The notes: a model not told the origin generated them from the sequence alone. DNA of 64,000 bases from Niallia sp. FSL W8-0635 (GCF_038007965.1 NZ_JBBOYD010000001.1:1466501-1530500); one strand, 5' to 3'; numbered from the stretch's first letter, positions 46,398 through 56,487 are shown. A program made the numbers and translations.

Positions 46398-48386
46398 ATG
46401 ACATTACCATTTATTTACGATAAGGAGGATCCATCCCTTTATGAAGTAAGAACCAGTGCAAAGGGTCCTACTGGAACACTGCCACTTACTGCGCAAATGC
46501 TGGAGGATTCGCCAAGTGGGGATTTATTCGGACTTAGTCAAAATGTAGGGATGGGATGGAAACCAAAAGATTTGTTAGGAACAGAAGTCCTTATTCTAGG
46601 GACAAAAGGTGGCATACGAGACCATAACGGGGAGCCAATCGCATTAGGCTACCATACAGGTCATTGGGAAGTTGATATCTTAATGGCAGAGGCAGCAGAA
46701 GAAATTCGGGAGCATAAAGGAGTACCATTTGCAGGATTTGTTAGTGATCCTTGTGATGGACGTTCTCAAGGAACACTAGGAATGTTTGATTCATTTCCGT
46801 ATCGCAATGATGCTGCTATCGTTTATCGTCGTTTAATCCGATCACTACCAACTCGTGAAGCAGTAATAGGTGTTGCAACATGTGATAAGGGACTTCCGGC
46901 TATGATGATTGCGCTAAGCTCTATGCATGATTTACCAACTATTATTGTACCAGGTGGGGTTACATTGCCACCAACAATTGGGGAAGATGCAGGGAAAATC
47001 CAAACAATAGGTGCACGATTTGCCAATAAAGAAATTACCTTGAAAGAAGCAGCAGAGCTTGGCTGTGTCGCATGTGCAACACCAGGAGGCGGATGTCAAT
47101 TTCTTGGTACAGCTGCAACTTCTCAAGTTGTTGCAGAAGCATTAGGAATTGCCATTACTCATTCTGCGCTTGCACCTTCTGGACAAAAGATTTGGGCAGA
47201 AATGGCAAGACAATCAGCACGAGCTGTTTTAGAAATGGAAAGAAATCATATCACAACAAAAGATATTATTACAGACAAGGCGATTGAAAATGCAATGGTC
47301 GTTCATGCTGCTTTTGGTGGTTCTACGAATCTTTTATTACATATTCCAGCGCTTGCACATGCTGCCAAATGTCATATACCAACTGTGGATGATTGGGCAA
47401 GAATTAATCGCAAAATGCCGCGTTTGGTTAGTGTATTGCCTAATGGGCCAGATCACCATCCGACAGTACGGATTTTTCTTGCTGGCGGTGTACCAGAAGT
47501 AATGCTTCATTTAAGGAAATTAGGGCTTTTACACGAAGATGTTCTTACTGTAACCGGTCACACTTTAGGAGAAAACTTAGATTGGTGGGAAAAATCCGAA
47601 CGAAGAACGTTATTAAGAAAGCGTTTGTTAGAAGTGGATGGAGTCAATCCAGACCAAGTAATTATGGATCCTGACACAGCAAAAGCAAGAGGTCTTACTC
47701 CAACAATTACCTTTCCTAAAGGGAATATTGCTCCTGAAGGATCTGTCATCAAATCAACTTCTATCGATCGATCTGTAGTAGGAGAAGATGGCATTTATAG
47801 ACATACAGGAGTAGCAAAGGTATTTACATCTGAGAAATCTGCTATTACTGCTATAAAAACTGGTGGAATAGAAGCAGGAGATGTAATGGTTGTAATGGGA
47901 GGTGGACCATCTGGAACAGGCATGGAAGAAACCTATCAATTAACATCTGCACTGAAATATTTACCTTTTGGCAAACATGTATCCTTGATTACAGATGCCC
48001 GTTTTTCAGGTGTTTCAACGGGAGCTTGCATCGGTCACATTGGACCAGAAGCATTGAGCGATGGACCAATCGGAAAGCTACGGAATGGAGATGTAATCGA
48101 AATTATTGTTGATTGTGTAAACTTGATAGGCTCTGTTGATTTTGTTGGCACAAAAGATCAACGATTATCAAAAGAAGAGGCTACATCCGTTTTAGAAACG
48201 AGGGAAGCCCATCCAGATCTTAAACCAGATCCTCATTTGCCAGATGATACTAGACTTTGGGCTGCTCTACAAGCAGTTAGTGGGGGTACTTGGCGAGGAA
48301 GTGTCTATGATGTCGATCGAATTATTGAAGTATTGGAAGCAGGCAAAAAAGCATTAGCGAAAGAAGAAGGTTCCTTCTCTAGATAG
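46398..48386 (+). CDS. yagF: xylonate dehydratase, YagF/YjhG type (IlvD/Edd family)
   Basis: A 662-residue IlvD/Edd dehydratase, matching the long YagF/YjhG group. Iron-sulfur cysteines lie in [21 protein letters not shown] and [20 protein letters not shown]-xylonate to 2-keto-3-deoxy-D-xylonate is the expected reaction, feeding the aldolase 40 bases upstream. GGAGGGAGAG precedes ATG. Confidence 0.88.
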   Translation: MTLPFIYDKEDPSLYEVRTSAKGPTGTLPLTAQMLEDSPSGDLFGLSQNVGMGWKPKDLLGTEVLILGTKGGIRDHNGEPIALGYHTGHWEVDILMAEAAEEIREHKGVPFAGFVSDPCDGRSQGTLGMFDSFPYRNDAAIVYRRLIRSLPTREAVIGVATCDKGLPAMMIALSSMHDLPTIIVPGGVTLPPTIGEDAGKIQTIGARFANKEITLKEAAELGCVACATPGGGCQFLGTAATSQVVAEALGIAITHSALAPSGQKIWAEMARQSARAVLEMERNHITTKDIITDKAIENAMVVHAAFGGSTNLLLHIPALAHAAKCHIPTVDDWARINRKMPRLVSVLPNGPDHHPTVRIFLAGGVPEVMLHLRKLGLLHEDVLTVTGHTLGENLDWWEKSERRTLLRKRLLEVDGVNPDQVIMDPDTAKARGLTPTITFPKGNIAPEGSVIKSTSIDRSVVGEDGIYRHTGVAKVFTSEKSAITAIKTGGIEAGDVMVVMGGGPSGTGMEETYQLTSALKYLPFGKHVSLITDARFSGVSTGACIGHIGPEALSDGPIGKLRNGDVIEIIVDCVNLIGSVDFVGTKDQRLSKEEATSVLETREAHPDLKPDPHLPDDTRLWAALQAVSGGTWRGSVYDVDRIIEVLEAGKKALAKEEGSFSR

Positions 48387-48452
48387 TTTAAAAAATGATA
48401 TTAATAGAAACATGGTATCTTTTGTTAGCGTTCAAGTTTTATTTTCGAATCG

Positions 48453-48469
48453 TTGTAAGCGTGAACAAA
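48453..48469 (+). promoter_or_regulatory. cre site upstream of the GPH transporter gene
   Basis: TTGTAAGCGTGAACAAA fits the cre consensus WTGNAARCGNWWWCAWW with one mismatch. It is 22 bp before the start codon of the transporter, in the leader, where CcpA would block transcription from upstream. Confidence 0.65.
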
Positions 48470-48491
48470 TTAAAATAATGGAGGAATAAAG

Positions 48492-49886
48492 ATGTCGACC
48501 AATTTGCAAAGAGAAGAGGTTACTCCTACACAAGCTACACCAGCAGGAGAAAAGATAAGCTTATTAGAAAGAATAGGTTATGGTTCTGGTGATTTAGCTA
48601 GTAATTTTATCTGGCAAGCAATGAGCATTTTTATCGTTTATTACTTTACAGATGTTATTGGTATTGCGGCAGGAATTATCGGATCCATCATGTTATTCTC
48701 CCGCGTTTTTGATGGTGTTACAGATGTATTGATGGGCTATGTCATTGATAAGACGAAATCGAAGCATGGTAAGGCGAGGCCTTGGCTATTATGGCTAGCG
48801 ATTCCATTTGCCATCTCAGCTGTATTATTGTTCACTGTTCCTGATGTTAGCACAGTCTGGCAAGTTGTTTATATTACCATTACGTATAATTTAGTTTGTC
48901 TTGTGTATACAGGCTTAAATGTACCATATGGAACGTTAAATTCCTTAATCACACAAGATCAATATCAAAGATCCGTTTTAAATGTATTTCGCATGAGTCT
49001 GGCGTTAATCGGATCACTAATTGTTAGTAATTTAACGCTTCCACTTGCAAATGTCTTTGGTGGAGGGCAATTTGGATGGATTGTAACATTCTTAATTTTT
49101 GGATCGATTGGAAGTAGTCTTTTCTACTTTTGTTTCAAATCAACAACAGAAAGAGTAAAGCCTGCTAGCAAAGAACAGCAACAGAATCCTGTAAAACTAA
49201 AAGACAGCATAAGAACACTAGGTAAAAATAAATATTGGGCACTTGTGACGGCTTTCATCTTTATGACCTATATTTTCAACGCCTTAAATTCTGGTGCAGT
49301 AATTTATTTTGCACAATATATTTTAGATAATACCCTTCTAGTTGGGCTTGTAACAACAGCTTATACAGTTTTTATCCTTTTAGGAATGGTCATTGTAGCA
49401 CCAATTACGAAAAGATTTGGAAAAAGAAATGCCATTATTGTTGGGGAAGTAATTACGTTAATTGGTTATCTCATTATGCTCATTGATATTACCAATATAG
49501 CTCTAATTGTAACCGGTACTATTATTAGAGGAATCGGAAAAGCACCGATTAATGGAAGCATGTTTGCGATGCTAGGTGATACGATTGAGTATGGAGAATG
49601 GAAAACAGGAATTCGAAATGAAGGAATGGTATATAGCGGAGGAAGTATGGGTATCAAAATCGGTAGTGGATTAGGTACCGCTGTTATAGGCTGGGTATTG
49701 GCATTTGGTGGATATGTTGGCGGTGGAGGCACGCAAACGAGTGCAGCATTACTTTCCATCCAATCATTATTTATTTACATCCCAATGGCTATTACTGTTT
49801 TCTTGATTATCCTCATGCTTTTCTATCGTTTAGATAAAATATATCCTCGCATTATCAGTGATCTAAAAGCTAGAAGTGCGAACTAA
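48492..49886 (+). CDS. yagG: GPH-family sugar:cation symporter (YagG/XynP-like)
   Basis: A 464-residue, about 12-helix glycoside-pentoside-hexuronide symporter. The N-terminal LERIGYGSGDLASNFIWQAM and the loop VLMGYVIDKTKSKHGKARPWLLW are hallmarks of the family (MelB, XylP, YagG). The cargo is probably xylosides or xylo-oligosaccharides given the GH43 gene next door. ATG after GGAGGAATAAAG. Confidence 0.88.
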   Translation: MSTNLQREEVTPTQATPAGEKISLLERIGYGSGDLASNFIWQAMSIFIVYYFTDVIGIAAGIIGSIMLFSRVFDGVTDVLMGYVIDKTKSKHGKARPWLLWLAIPFAISAVLLFTVPDVSTVWQVVYITITYNLVCLVYTGLNVPYGTLNSLITQDQYQRSVLNVFRMSLALIGSLIVSNLTLPLANVFGGGQFGWIVTFLIFGSIGSSLFYFCFKSTTERVKPASKEQQQNPVKLKDSIRTLGKNKYWALVTAFIFMTYIFNALNSGAVIYFAQYILDNTLLVGLVTTAYTVFILLGMVIVAPITKRFGKRNAIIVGEVITLIGYLIMLIDITNIALIVTGTIIRGIGKAPINGSMFAMLGDTIEYGEWKTGIRNEGMVYSGGSMGIKIGSGLGTAVIGWVLAFGGYVGGGGTQTSAALLSIQSLFIYIPMAITVFLIILMLFYRLDKIYPRIISDLKARSAN

Positions 49887-50026
49887 TCATGGATAAAAGA
49901 AGAATATAGTTTTTAAAAGGTGTATCTATTTGGGAGGGAATTTACTAGTTTTGTAGATTCTTTTCCTAAATAGTTTTTATTCGAAATGTCATGAGCATTT
50001 ATCATTCTAAGAAAAGGGGATACGTA

Positions 50027-51598
50027 ATGAGTAAAATAATCAATCCAGTCTTGCCAGGTTATCATCCTGATCCTTCTATTTTGCGAGTAGAGGATGACTA
50101 TTATCTTGCTGTTTCTACTTTTGAATGGTTTCCGGGGGTGCAAATATATCATTCAAAAGATATGATTAATTGGAGATTGCTAACATATCCATTAACAAGA
50201 GAATCCCAATTAAATATGATTGGGAATGTCAATTCAGGTGGGGTTTGGGCACCTTGTTTAAGTTATTCAGATGGTATGTATTATTTAATCTATACAGATG
50301 TGAAGAGTAGAGTAGGAGCTTTTAAGGATACACATAACTATTTAGTGACTGCTGAAAATATGGAAGGACCTTGGTCTGAACCGGTTTATCTTAATAGCAG
50401 TGGTTTTGATCCTTCCTTGTTTCATGATGAGGATGGACGAAAATGGTTAGTTAATATGATTTGGGATTTTCGTAAAGGAACAAATTCATTTGCAGGAATT
50501 GCATTACAGGAATATTCCGTAGAAGAAAAAAGGCTAGTTGGGCCGATTCAAAATATCTTTAAAGGTTCTGAGATTGGTTTAACAGAGGCACCTCATATAT
50601 ATAAGCGAAATGGCTATTATTATTTAGTGACTGCAGAAGGAGGAACTTGGTATACCCATGCAGTAACGGTAGCTAGGTCCACTTCTTTATTCGGTCCATA
50701 CGAAATAGATCCGACTAATCCAATCTTGACTTCCAATGAAAATGATAAAGATCAACTACAAAAAGCAGGACATGGAAGCTTAGTGGAAACCCAAAATGGT
50801 GAATGGTATATGGCACATCTATGCGGAAGACCAGTAGTCGATAAAAAATGTATTTTAGGAAGAGAAACAGCCATTCAAAAATGCTATTGGACAGAAGATA
50901 ATTGGCTTCGTGTTGAAGGAGGGCCAAATCCCTCAACCGTTGTGGAGGCACCAGATTTAGAACCACATCCTTTTGAACAAGAGAGCAACCATGATGATTT
51001 CCAAGGTCATACCTTAAAAAAATACTGGAATTCTTTAAGAAGAATATTTAGCGAAGAATGGATTTCTCTTACTGAGAGACCAGGCTATTTAACATTAAAA
51101 GGTGGAGAGTCGATGAGTTCTCTTCATCGCCAAAGCTTGCTTGCTCGGAGATTAGAGGCTTTCACAGCAGAAGTAGAAACGGCAGTTGATTATACTCCAG
51201 AAAACTTTCAACAAATGGCTGGATTAATTTTTTATTATGATACAGACGATTATGTGTACCTGCGAATTACGACACATGAAACATTAGGGAAATGTATTGG
51301 AATAATTGAATCAAAACATGGTGTATATGATGAACTACTCGATCAAGACATCCCCCTAAAGGCTGCTGTAGAAATTAAGTTAAAGGCAAAAGTCGATCAA
51401 CAATGGCTTCAGTTTGCTTATGCAGAAGGAGACGGTGATTGGATAGATATCGGCAGTAAAATCGATATTAGTCATTTATCAGATGATGATGCAGATTATA
51501 TCCGCTTCACAGGAACCTTTGTCGGGGTTTGCACACAAGATTTAAGTGGGCAAAAGAAACCAAGCTATTTTCCTTATTTTAAGTATGAGGAATTGTAA
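50027..51598 (+). CDS. yagH: GH43 beta-xylosidase (YagH/XynB-like)
   Basis: A 523-residue intracellular beta-xylosidase: five-bladed propeller with catalytic base D14 (GYHPDPS), the modulating Asp in SGFDPSLF and general acid Glu in GLTEAPHIYK; C-terminal beta-sandwich of the GH43_C2/XynB type. ATG 50027 has AAAAGGGG at a normal distance; the frame extension to 49991 is rejected. Last gene of the yagEFGH-like set. Confidence 0.9.
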   Translation: MSKIINPVLPGYHPDPSILRVEDDYYLAVSTFEWFPGVQIYHSKDMINWRLLTYPLTRESQLNMIGNVNSGGVWAPCLSYSDGMYYLIYTDVKSRVGAFKDTHNYLVTAENMEGPWSEPVYLNSSGFDPSLFHDEDGRKWLVNMIWDFRKGTNSFAGIALQEYSVEEKRLVGPIQNIFKGSEIGLTEAPHIYKRNGYYYLVTAEGGTWYTHAVTVARSTSLFGPYEIDPTNPILTSNENDKDQLQKAGHGSLVETQNGEWYMAHLCGRPVVDKKCILGRETAIQKCYWTEDNWLRVEGGPNPSTVVEAPDLEPHPFEQESNHDDFQGHTLKKYWNSLRRIFSEEWISLTERPGYLTLKGGESMSSLHRQSLLARRLEAFTAEVETAVDYTPENFQQMAGLIFYYDTDDYVYLRITTHETLGKCIGIIESKHGVYDELLDQDIPLKAAVEIKLKAKVDQQWLQFAYAEGDGDWIDIGSKIDISHLSDDDADYIRFTGTFVGVCTQDLSGQKKPSYFPYFKYEEL

Positions 51599-51612
51599 GA
51601 AGAATAACAGGA

Positions 51613-51645
51613 AAGGGTACTGTGAAGTTTACAGTACCTTTCTTT
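51613..51645 (+). terminator. rho-independent terminator
   Basis: GGTACTGT (51616-51623) pairs with ACAGTACC (51631-51638), with AAAG/CTTT extension. Confidence 0.75.
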
Positions 51646-51704
51646 GTGTTAGGAAAAGGAATAATGAATGTCTTGTTTCCCTATAGATAGTGACATCCGT
51701 CTAG

Positions 51705-51739
51705 TTAGTTCACAAATCAGACATAACTTTGTGAACTAA
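51705..51739. promoter_or_regulatory. 12-bp inverted repeat upstream of the DoxX gene
   Basis: TTAGTTCACAAA (51705-51716) and TTTGTGAACTAA (51728-51739) are perfect complements 11 bp apart. Likely a regulator site; which regulator is unknown. Confidence 0.5.
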
Positions 51740-51740
51740 A

Positions 51741-51756
51741 TGTGAATTGCATCACA
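51741..51756. promoter_or_regulatory. Fnr/CRP-type or Rex box
   Basis: TGTGAATTGCATCACA matches the Fnr/CRP consensus TGTGA-N6-TCACA perfectly, and with the next A nearly fits the Rex consensus TTGTGA-N6-TCACAA. TATTAT at 51785-51790 would be a -10 with the box about 48 bp before the transcription start. Confidence 0.65.
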
Positions 51757-51897
51757 AATACCTTTCTTACGTTGAAAATGGTGATATTATATAAGTGTAG
51801 TAAGAAACAAACAAGATCTTGTAAAAGTGAATGTGAAATAGTGAACAATATCATCAAATAAATAAACTAATAACTAAATTTAAGGAGATGGAGTAAC

Positions 51898-52413
51898 ATG
51901 TTAGACTTATTAAGAAATAATAAAGTGGTGGCAGGAATATTAGCGATATTTAGAATTTATCTTGGTTATCAATTTATTCATGCAGGCTATGAAAAAATAA
52001 CAAGTGGTGGGTTTGACGCAAGTGGATTTTTACAAGGGGCCATCGCAAGTAGCACAGGCGATCATCCAGCAGTGCAAGGCTGGTGGGCAACATTTCTAGA
52101 GCATGTAGCACTTCCTAATGCAGATTTATTCAGTTTCATGGTTCAATGGGGAGAAGTACTTGTAGGGATTGCGTTAATCTTAGGTTTATTTACAAGCTTT
52201 GCAACATTAATGGGTATGGTAATGAACTTCGCTTTCTTATTCAGTGGAACAGTAAGTACAAATGGACAAATGATCCTATTAGCAATCTTCGTTATCGTAG
52301 CAGGTGCAAATGCAGGTAAATTCGGTCTTGACCGATATGCAATGCCATATATCAAAAATCAAATTAATAATAGAAGAAACAATAAACATAAAAAAGAAAC
52401 AGCAATTGCATAA
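51898..52413 (+). CDS. DoxX family membrane protein
   Basis: A 171-residue DoxX-family protein with four predicted helices (residues ~12-30, 80-97, 100-118, 122-140) and a Lys/Arg/Asn-rich cytoplasmic tail. The FRIYLGYQFIHAGYEKI start is typical. DoxX proteins are linked to quinone or thiosulfate redox chemistry; the exact role here is unknown. AAGGAGATGGAG precedes ATG. The Fnr/Rex-like box upstream suggests oxygen or NADH control. Confidence 0.8.
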   Translation: MLDLLRNNKVVAGILAIFRIYLGYQFIHAGYEKITSGGFDASGFLQGAIASSTGDHPAVQGWWATFLEHVALPNADLFSFMVQWGEVLVGIALILGLFTSFATLMGMVMNFAFLFSGTVSTNGQMILLAIFVIVAGANAGKFGLDRYAMPYIKNQINNRRNNKHKKETAIA

Positions 52414-52428
52414 CCTGTAGTGAAAAAA

Positions 52429-52466
52429 GAAGTCAGTTAGGGTTTAACTGGCTTCTTTTTTCATAT
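52429..52466. terminator. bidirectional terminator
   Basis: AAGAAGTCAGTTA pairs with TAACTGGCTTCTT around GGGTT, with T6 on the plus strand and A6 on the minus strand. It lies between the convergent DoxX and LysR genes. Confidence 0.8.
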
Positions 52467-52471
52467 ATGTT

Positions 52472-53362
52472 TCAACTTGATACTTCCTGCTGTTTCCTTT
52501 GTACTTCCTCTTTTTTAAAATAGGCGGAAGCTTCTTCTATAAAATAATGAACAATTGGAGAAACCCATCTGCTTTTATGATAAAAAAGAAAGGAAGCAAC
52601 TTGACCATGTTTCTTATCTATCCGTTGTGCAGATAAACGGCCATCCTTTAGTTCATTTTGAATTGTAATTTCAGGAACAAGTGCTAATCCTAGACCACAT
52701 TGAACACATTGCTTGATTGCCTCAATACTCCAAAATTCATGAATAGAAGAGGGAATAATATTTTCCTCCTCCATAAATTTATCAAAAATCATCCGATAGG
52801 GACAATTGCTTTCTGAATAAAGAATAGAATTAGGCTGCATATTTCCTGGTGAAGAAATGATGCTCATATGTTCATCTAACATTTTAATCGTTTCTAACGA
52901 TGGATGCTTTTTAAATTCTAAATTAAGAAGTAATGCAATATCTAAATCTCCTATTTCAACTAAATGTTGAATCTCCTCACATGTACCCATACGAACCGAT
53001 AAATGGACATCTGGAAACTTTTCTTTGTAGGCCTGAATTATCGTTGGAAGTCGGTAAACTGTTAATGATTCTGAAGCTCCAATAGTGATTTTTCCTTTTT
53101 TAGTAACAGAAGACTGGTGAAGTTCTTTTGCACTTTTATGTAAACGAAGCATTTCATTTGCATAGGGAAGAAAGGATTTACCTAGCTCTGTTAAAGCAAT
53201 TGTTTTCCCAAGTCGATCAAAGAGCGGGCCCTCTAAGTCCATTTCTAATGCTTGTATATGAGATGTAATCGTGGATTGAGCATAACCAAGATGATTGGCT
53301 GCCTTTGCAAAACCACCTGCTTCTATTATAGCTTTAAACGTTTGTAAGTGGCGAATTTCCAT
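52472..53362 (-). CDS. LysR family transcriptional regulator
   Basis: A 296-residue LysR protein: N-terminal helix-turn-helix MEIRHLQTFKAIIEAGGFAKAANHLGYAQSTITSHIQALE and an effector domain. ATG 53362 follows AGGAGAGG; the 12-codon upstream extension overlaps that site. It is divergent from a permease gene, its likely target, with a 7-bp inverted repeat in its own leader. Confidence 0.88.
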   Translation of the reverse strand: MEIRHLQTFKAIIEAGGFAKAANHLGYAQSTITSHIQALEMDLEGPLFDRLGKTIALTELGKSFLPYANEMLRLHKSAKELHQSSVTKKGKITIGASESLTVYRLPTIIQAYKEKFPDVHLSVRMGTCEEIQHLVEIGDLDIALLLNLEFKKHPSLETIKMLDEHMSIISSPGNMQPNSILYSESNCPYRMIFDKFMEEENIIPSSIHEFWSIEAIKQCVQCGLGLALVPEITIQNELKDGRLSAQRIDKKHGQVASFLFYHKSRWVSPIVHYFIEEASAYFKKEEVQRKQQEVSS

Positions 53363-53377
53363 TGTATCCTCTCCTAT

Positions 53378-53394
53378 TATCGGTAAAACCGATA
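53378..53394. promoter_or_regulatory. inverted repeat in the lysR leader
   Basis: TATCGGT (53378-53384) and ACCGATA (53388-53394) separated by AAA, 16-32 bp upstream of the LysR start; a plausible autoregulatory site. Confidence 0.45.
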
Positions 53395-53490
53395 CCATCT
53401 ATCTTACATATCTATTTTACTGAATTGCAAAACAGAAATACAATAGGGAATAAGAAGTAGATAAATTTTTTTTAGGGAGTGGTAGAAAGA

Positions 53491-54738
53491 ATGAAGCACG
53501 GAAAAATTGGTTCTTTGACCTTAAGTGGATTAATCATTGGTCCGCTATTAGGATCAGGAATTATTTTATTACCAACCATTATTTATGAAAATCTAGGAAA
53601 CTATGCGGTTATTGCATGGTTAGTCATGTCTATAATTGGAATTTGCTTTGCTTATGTTTGTGGAGAATTAATGATTCAATTTCCAGGAGAAGCTGGTCTT
53701 GGGAATGCAATGGAAAGGGCATTTGGGGCTAAGATAAAAAATCTTGCCTCCATCTTTCTCATGATTGCAGCACTTATGGGGCCAGTCGCAGTCATGATGA
53801 CTGCAGCTGAATACCTTCAGATTTGGCTATTTCCTAATCAGATAAGAGTGGAATGGATTGCGATTATCTTATTAGTTTTGAATGGCTCTATTTTACTGCT
53901 CCGTTTGAATTTTCTTGGGAAACTATCCTTTCTTATTTCTACCTTTGCAGTTTTGATTCTAGTCAGTGGAAGCATATTTGCTTTGCTTAATCAGCATACT
54001 GGAACTTGGGGTTTTCCAGAATTTCACTTCGATTCCTTTGGATATAGCCTTTTGCTTCTTTTTTGGACAATTGTAGGCTGGGAAATTATCGGGAATTATT
54101 CCAGTGAAGTGAAAAATCCGAGGTCGACGATTAGAAAAGCCATCTTTTTTAGTGCAACAGTCATTTTGCTTGTTAATTTAGTGCTCTCTGCAGCTGTACA
54201 ATGGACGACATATAACAGTTCATTTCCCATTCGCTTAGCTGGTGTTATGTACCCCCTATTTGGTCAATTTGCTATCGGTTTACTCGCAATCGTGGCAACG
54301 GGACTTTGTATAACAACCCATTTAATGGTTGTTGGAGGAGTAGCTCGACTGATAGCAGACTTATCAAAAACAGTTCCACCTTTTCATTTTTTAACGAAAA
54401 AGCTTTCCAATGGTGCTCCATATAAAGCAATTACACTTCTTGTATTGATACATCTTTTCTTTGTTGTGTTGCTATTTATAAAAATCGTGACAGTAGAGCA
54501 ATTAGTTGGACTTGCGAATGCTTTTTTCATCGCTAATGCATTAATTGGCTTATTTGCAGCAATCAAATTATTAGCTGCTCCATGGATAAAAGGAATGGCA
54601 ATCGTGCTTAGTGTGTTATTTGGTATTTTACTTTTGCGGTCTTCTATTATTGCTTTATTCCTTATTTTAGTTTTAACCTTGCTATTTAAGCAGATGGAGC
54701 AAAGAAATAATAAAAATGAAAAGCTAGATGTTAATTAA
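53491..54738 (+). CDS. APC-superfamily amino acid permease
   Basis: A 415-residue, about 12-helix transporter. The first helix LTLSGLIIGPLLGSGIILLPTIIYENLGN shows the G(S/A)GI motif of APC amino acid permeases. ATG 53491 is preferred to GTG 53479, with AGGGAG 11 bases upstream. Divergent from the LysR gene. Substrate not known; small aliphatic or exported amino acids are possible. Confidence 0.82.
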   Translation: MKHGKIGSLTLSGLIIGPLLGSGIILLPTIIYENLGNYAVIAWLVMSIIGICFAYVCGELMIQFPGEAGLGNAMERAFGAKIKNLASIFLMIAALMGPVAVMMTAAEYLQIWLFPNQIRVEWIAIILLVLNGSILLLRLNFLGKLSFLISTFAVLILVSGSIFALLNQHTGTWGFPEFHFDSFGYSLLLLFWTIVGWEIIGNYSSEVKNPRSTIRKAIFFSATVILLVNLVLSAAVQWTTYNSSFPIRLAGVMYPLFGQFAIGLLAIVATGLCITTHLMVVGGVARLIADLSKTVPPFHFLTKKLSNGAPYKAITLLVLIHLFFVVLLFIKIVTVEQLVGLANAFFIANALIGLFAAIKLLAAPWIKGMAIVLSVLFGILLLRSSIIALFLILVLTLLFKQMEQRNNKNEKLDVN

Positions 54739-54847
54739 AATAATTACAAAAATGCAGCGGGGTAAGATAAAATGACTTTATATATATGAAATCCTGTTTT
54801 TGTAAGACAGCTAATTTCAATAAATAAAAAGTCGAGGAGAAGAGAAA

Positions 54848-55525
54848 TTGATTGGGACACTATTTAACTGCTTCATGATTCTAGCAGGAAGTACGATTGG
54901 AAGTCTTTTGAAAAAAGGCATCAAAGTGGAGTACCAAGATATATTAATGCAAGCAATGGGACTAGCTGCAACTTCTCTTGGGATTCATTCTATTGTTCAA
55001 TATATGCCAGATAGTCAGTATCCAGTTCTTTTTATAGTTAGTCTTGCTATTGGTGGATTAATTGGAGAAAGGCTAGATATTGAAAATGGTTTTAAACGAA
55101 TGGTCGCAAAATTTTCAAAAGGGAATTTAGCAGAAGGATTATCGACGGCAATTCTGTTGTTTTGTGCAGGAACACTGTCCATATTAGGTCCAATTGAAAG
55201 TGCTTTGAGAGGAAATCATACATATCTTTTTACAAATGCTATTTTAGACGGGGTTACTTCTATTGTATTAGCGTCTACCTTTGGATTTGGGATTGCGGCT
55301 TCCGCTCTCGTTTTATTTTTGTGGCAAGGCTTTTTTTATGTGACAGCAGGCCTACTTGCAAACTTTCTAACACCAGATTTATTAGCTGAAATATCGATTA
55401 TTGGTGGAATCCTTATTTTAAGTTCAGGCCTAAGTATATTAGGTATTAAAAATTTTAAGACATTAAATCTGTTGCCAGCGCTATTAATTCCTGCTATTTG
55501 GTTCCTTATACTAAAACTAGTATAG
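54848..55525 (+). CDS. DUF554 family membrane protein
   Basis: A 225-residue polytopic protein of the DUF554 (YdfK/YqgA) family, about seven helices. GTLFNCFMILAGSTIGSLLKKGI at the start and the pattern CAGTLSILGPIESALRGNHTYLFTNAILDG are distinctive. Start TTG 54848 with GAGGAGAAG upstream. Function unknown. Confidence 0.82.
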   Translation: MIGTLFNCFMILAGSTIGSLLKKGIKVEYQDILMQAMGLAATSLGIHSIVQYMPDSQYPVLFIVSLAIGGLIGERLDIENGFKRMVAKFSKGNLAEGLSTAILLFCAGTLSILGPIESALRGNHTYLFTNAILDGVTSIVLASTFGFGIAASALVLFLWQGFFYVTAGLLANFLTPDLLAEISIIGGILILSSGLSILGIKNFKTLNLLPALLIPAIWFLILKLV

Positions 55526-55546
55526 ATAGATGATTAAATTGCCTTT

Positions 55547-55572
55547 GATTAAAAGTTCCGTTTAAGGGGAAT
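55547..55572 (+). promoter_or_regulatory. possible sigma-B promoter of the stress protein gene
   Basis: GATTAA (55547-55552) and GGGAAT (55567-55572) with a 14-bp spacer resemble the sigma-B consensus GTTTAA / GGGTAT. In B. subtilis the homologous general stress protein 26 gene is sigma-B dependent. Confidence 0.4.
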
Positions 55573-55604
55573 ATATCTGTAAAAACCAAGCAGAGGTGAT
55601 AATA

Positions 55605-56072
55605 ATGCAAGAAGAACTTGAAACATTAAGAGACTTAATAAAAGATGTTGATACGGCGATGCTTACAACTATCTCCGAAGAAGGTCTTGTGTCCCGTCCA
55701 ATGAAAACACAAGAAGTAGAATTTGATGGAGACTTATGGTTTCTGACAAAGAAGGATACAGAAAAGTACGAAGAGATTTTGCATGAAAATGAAGTCAATG
55801 TCGCCTATGCAGGAAAATCCTATGTTTCTATCAGAGGAAGAGCTGAACTCGTAGATGACCTTGCAAAGAAGAAAGAATTATGGAGTAAAGCCTATGAAAA
55901 AATAATGCAAACTTCATACGATGATCCTAATATTGTATTAATTAAAGTGAAAGCAGAATCAGCAGAATACTGGGATACAGGAAGCTTCACGAAGAATATG
56001 GTCTTCTTTTATAAAAGAATTACCGGTCAACAAGCAGAAGACACAAATATTAATGAAACATTGGAACTATAA
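55605..56072 (+). CDS. general stress protein 26-like, pyridoxamine 5'-phosphate oxidase fold
   Basis: A 155-residue split-barrel flavin-binding protein of the YdaG/GSP26 group. Seen: TAMLTTISEEGLVSRPMKTQEVEFDGDLWFLT and the C-terminal AEYWDTG. ATG 55605 has AGAGGTGATA upstream; the frame extends to GTG 55596 inside that site. Probably binds FMN, F420 or heme under stress; not a true PdxH. Confidence 0.85.
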   Translation: MQEELETLRDLIKDVDTAMLTTISEEGLVSRPMKTQEVEFDGDLWFLTKKDTEKYEEILHENEVNVAYAGKSYVSIRGRAELVDDLAKKKELWSKAYEKIMQTSYDDPNIVLIKVKAESAEYWDTGSFTKNMVFFYKRITGQQAEDTNINETLEL

Positions 56073-56129
56073 AAAATACAAAAAAGCTTAAAGTTTTCAG
56101 GTGCATTCTAATTAAATGACACAAGAATT

Positions 56130-56160
56130 GGCGTATGAATTGGCATACGTCTTTTCTTTA
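56130..56160 (+). terminator. rho-independent terminator
   Basis: GGCGTATG (56130-56137) pairs with CATACGTC (56144-56151, one G-T), then TTTTCTTT. Confidence 0.7.
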
Positions 56161-56297
56161 TTTATCAAGGCTTCTACGGAATTCCCTTACCTTTGGCATA
56201 GCAAAGATGTCAAGTCTTCTGTCCTTTGTAGTGCTGTTTTGAGTGTCGAGGGTCCGCACTTATCGGTTGGAGTATAAGGTAAATCGCCTGAGTTGGA

Positions 56298-56487
56298 AAT
56301 AGACGGAAAATTTCCGCTTATTTAGTAATTATTATAAAAAAAGGCTTAAATAGACGGAGAGATTCCGCCTATTGATTCGATCAATGCGAAAAAAGAGGAT
56401 TTTGCTTTGTATAATCGGAAAAACTTCCCTTATATACCCCAAAACAAGCTCTATTCAGCATTTAACTGGAAAACCTCCGCTTATTTT
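56298..56487. repeat. cluster A of four short CGGAAA..TTCCG repeats
   Basis: Four ~25-bp imperfect palindromes at about 56298-56323, 56348-56374, 56411-56436 and 56464-56487, of the form ATAGACGGAAA..TTTCCGCTTATT. The same family reappears in cluster B at 61242-61436. This lies in an 840-bp gap (56073-56913) that otherwise holds only a terminator, a small minus-strand ORF and a weak promoter. Confidence 0.7.
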
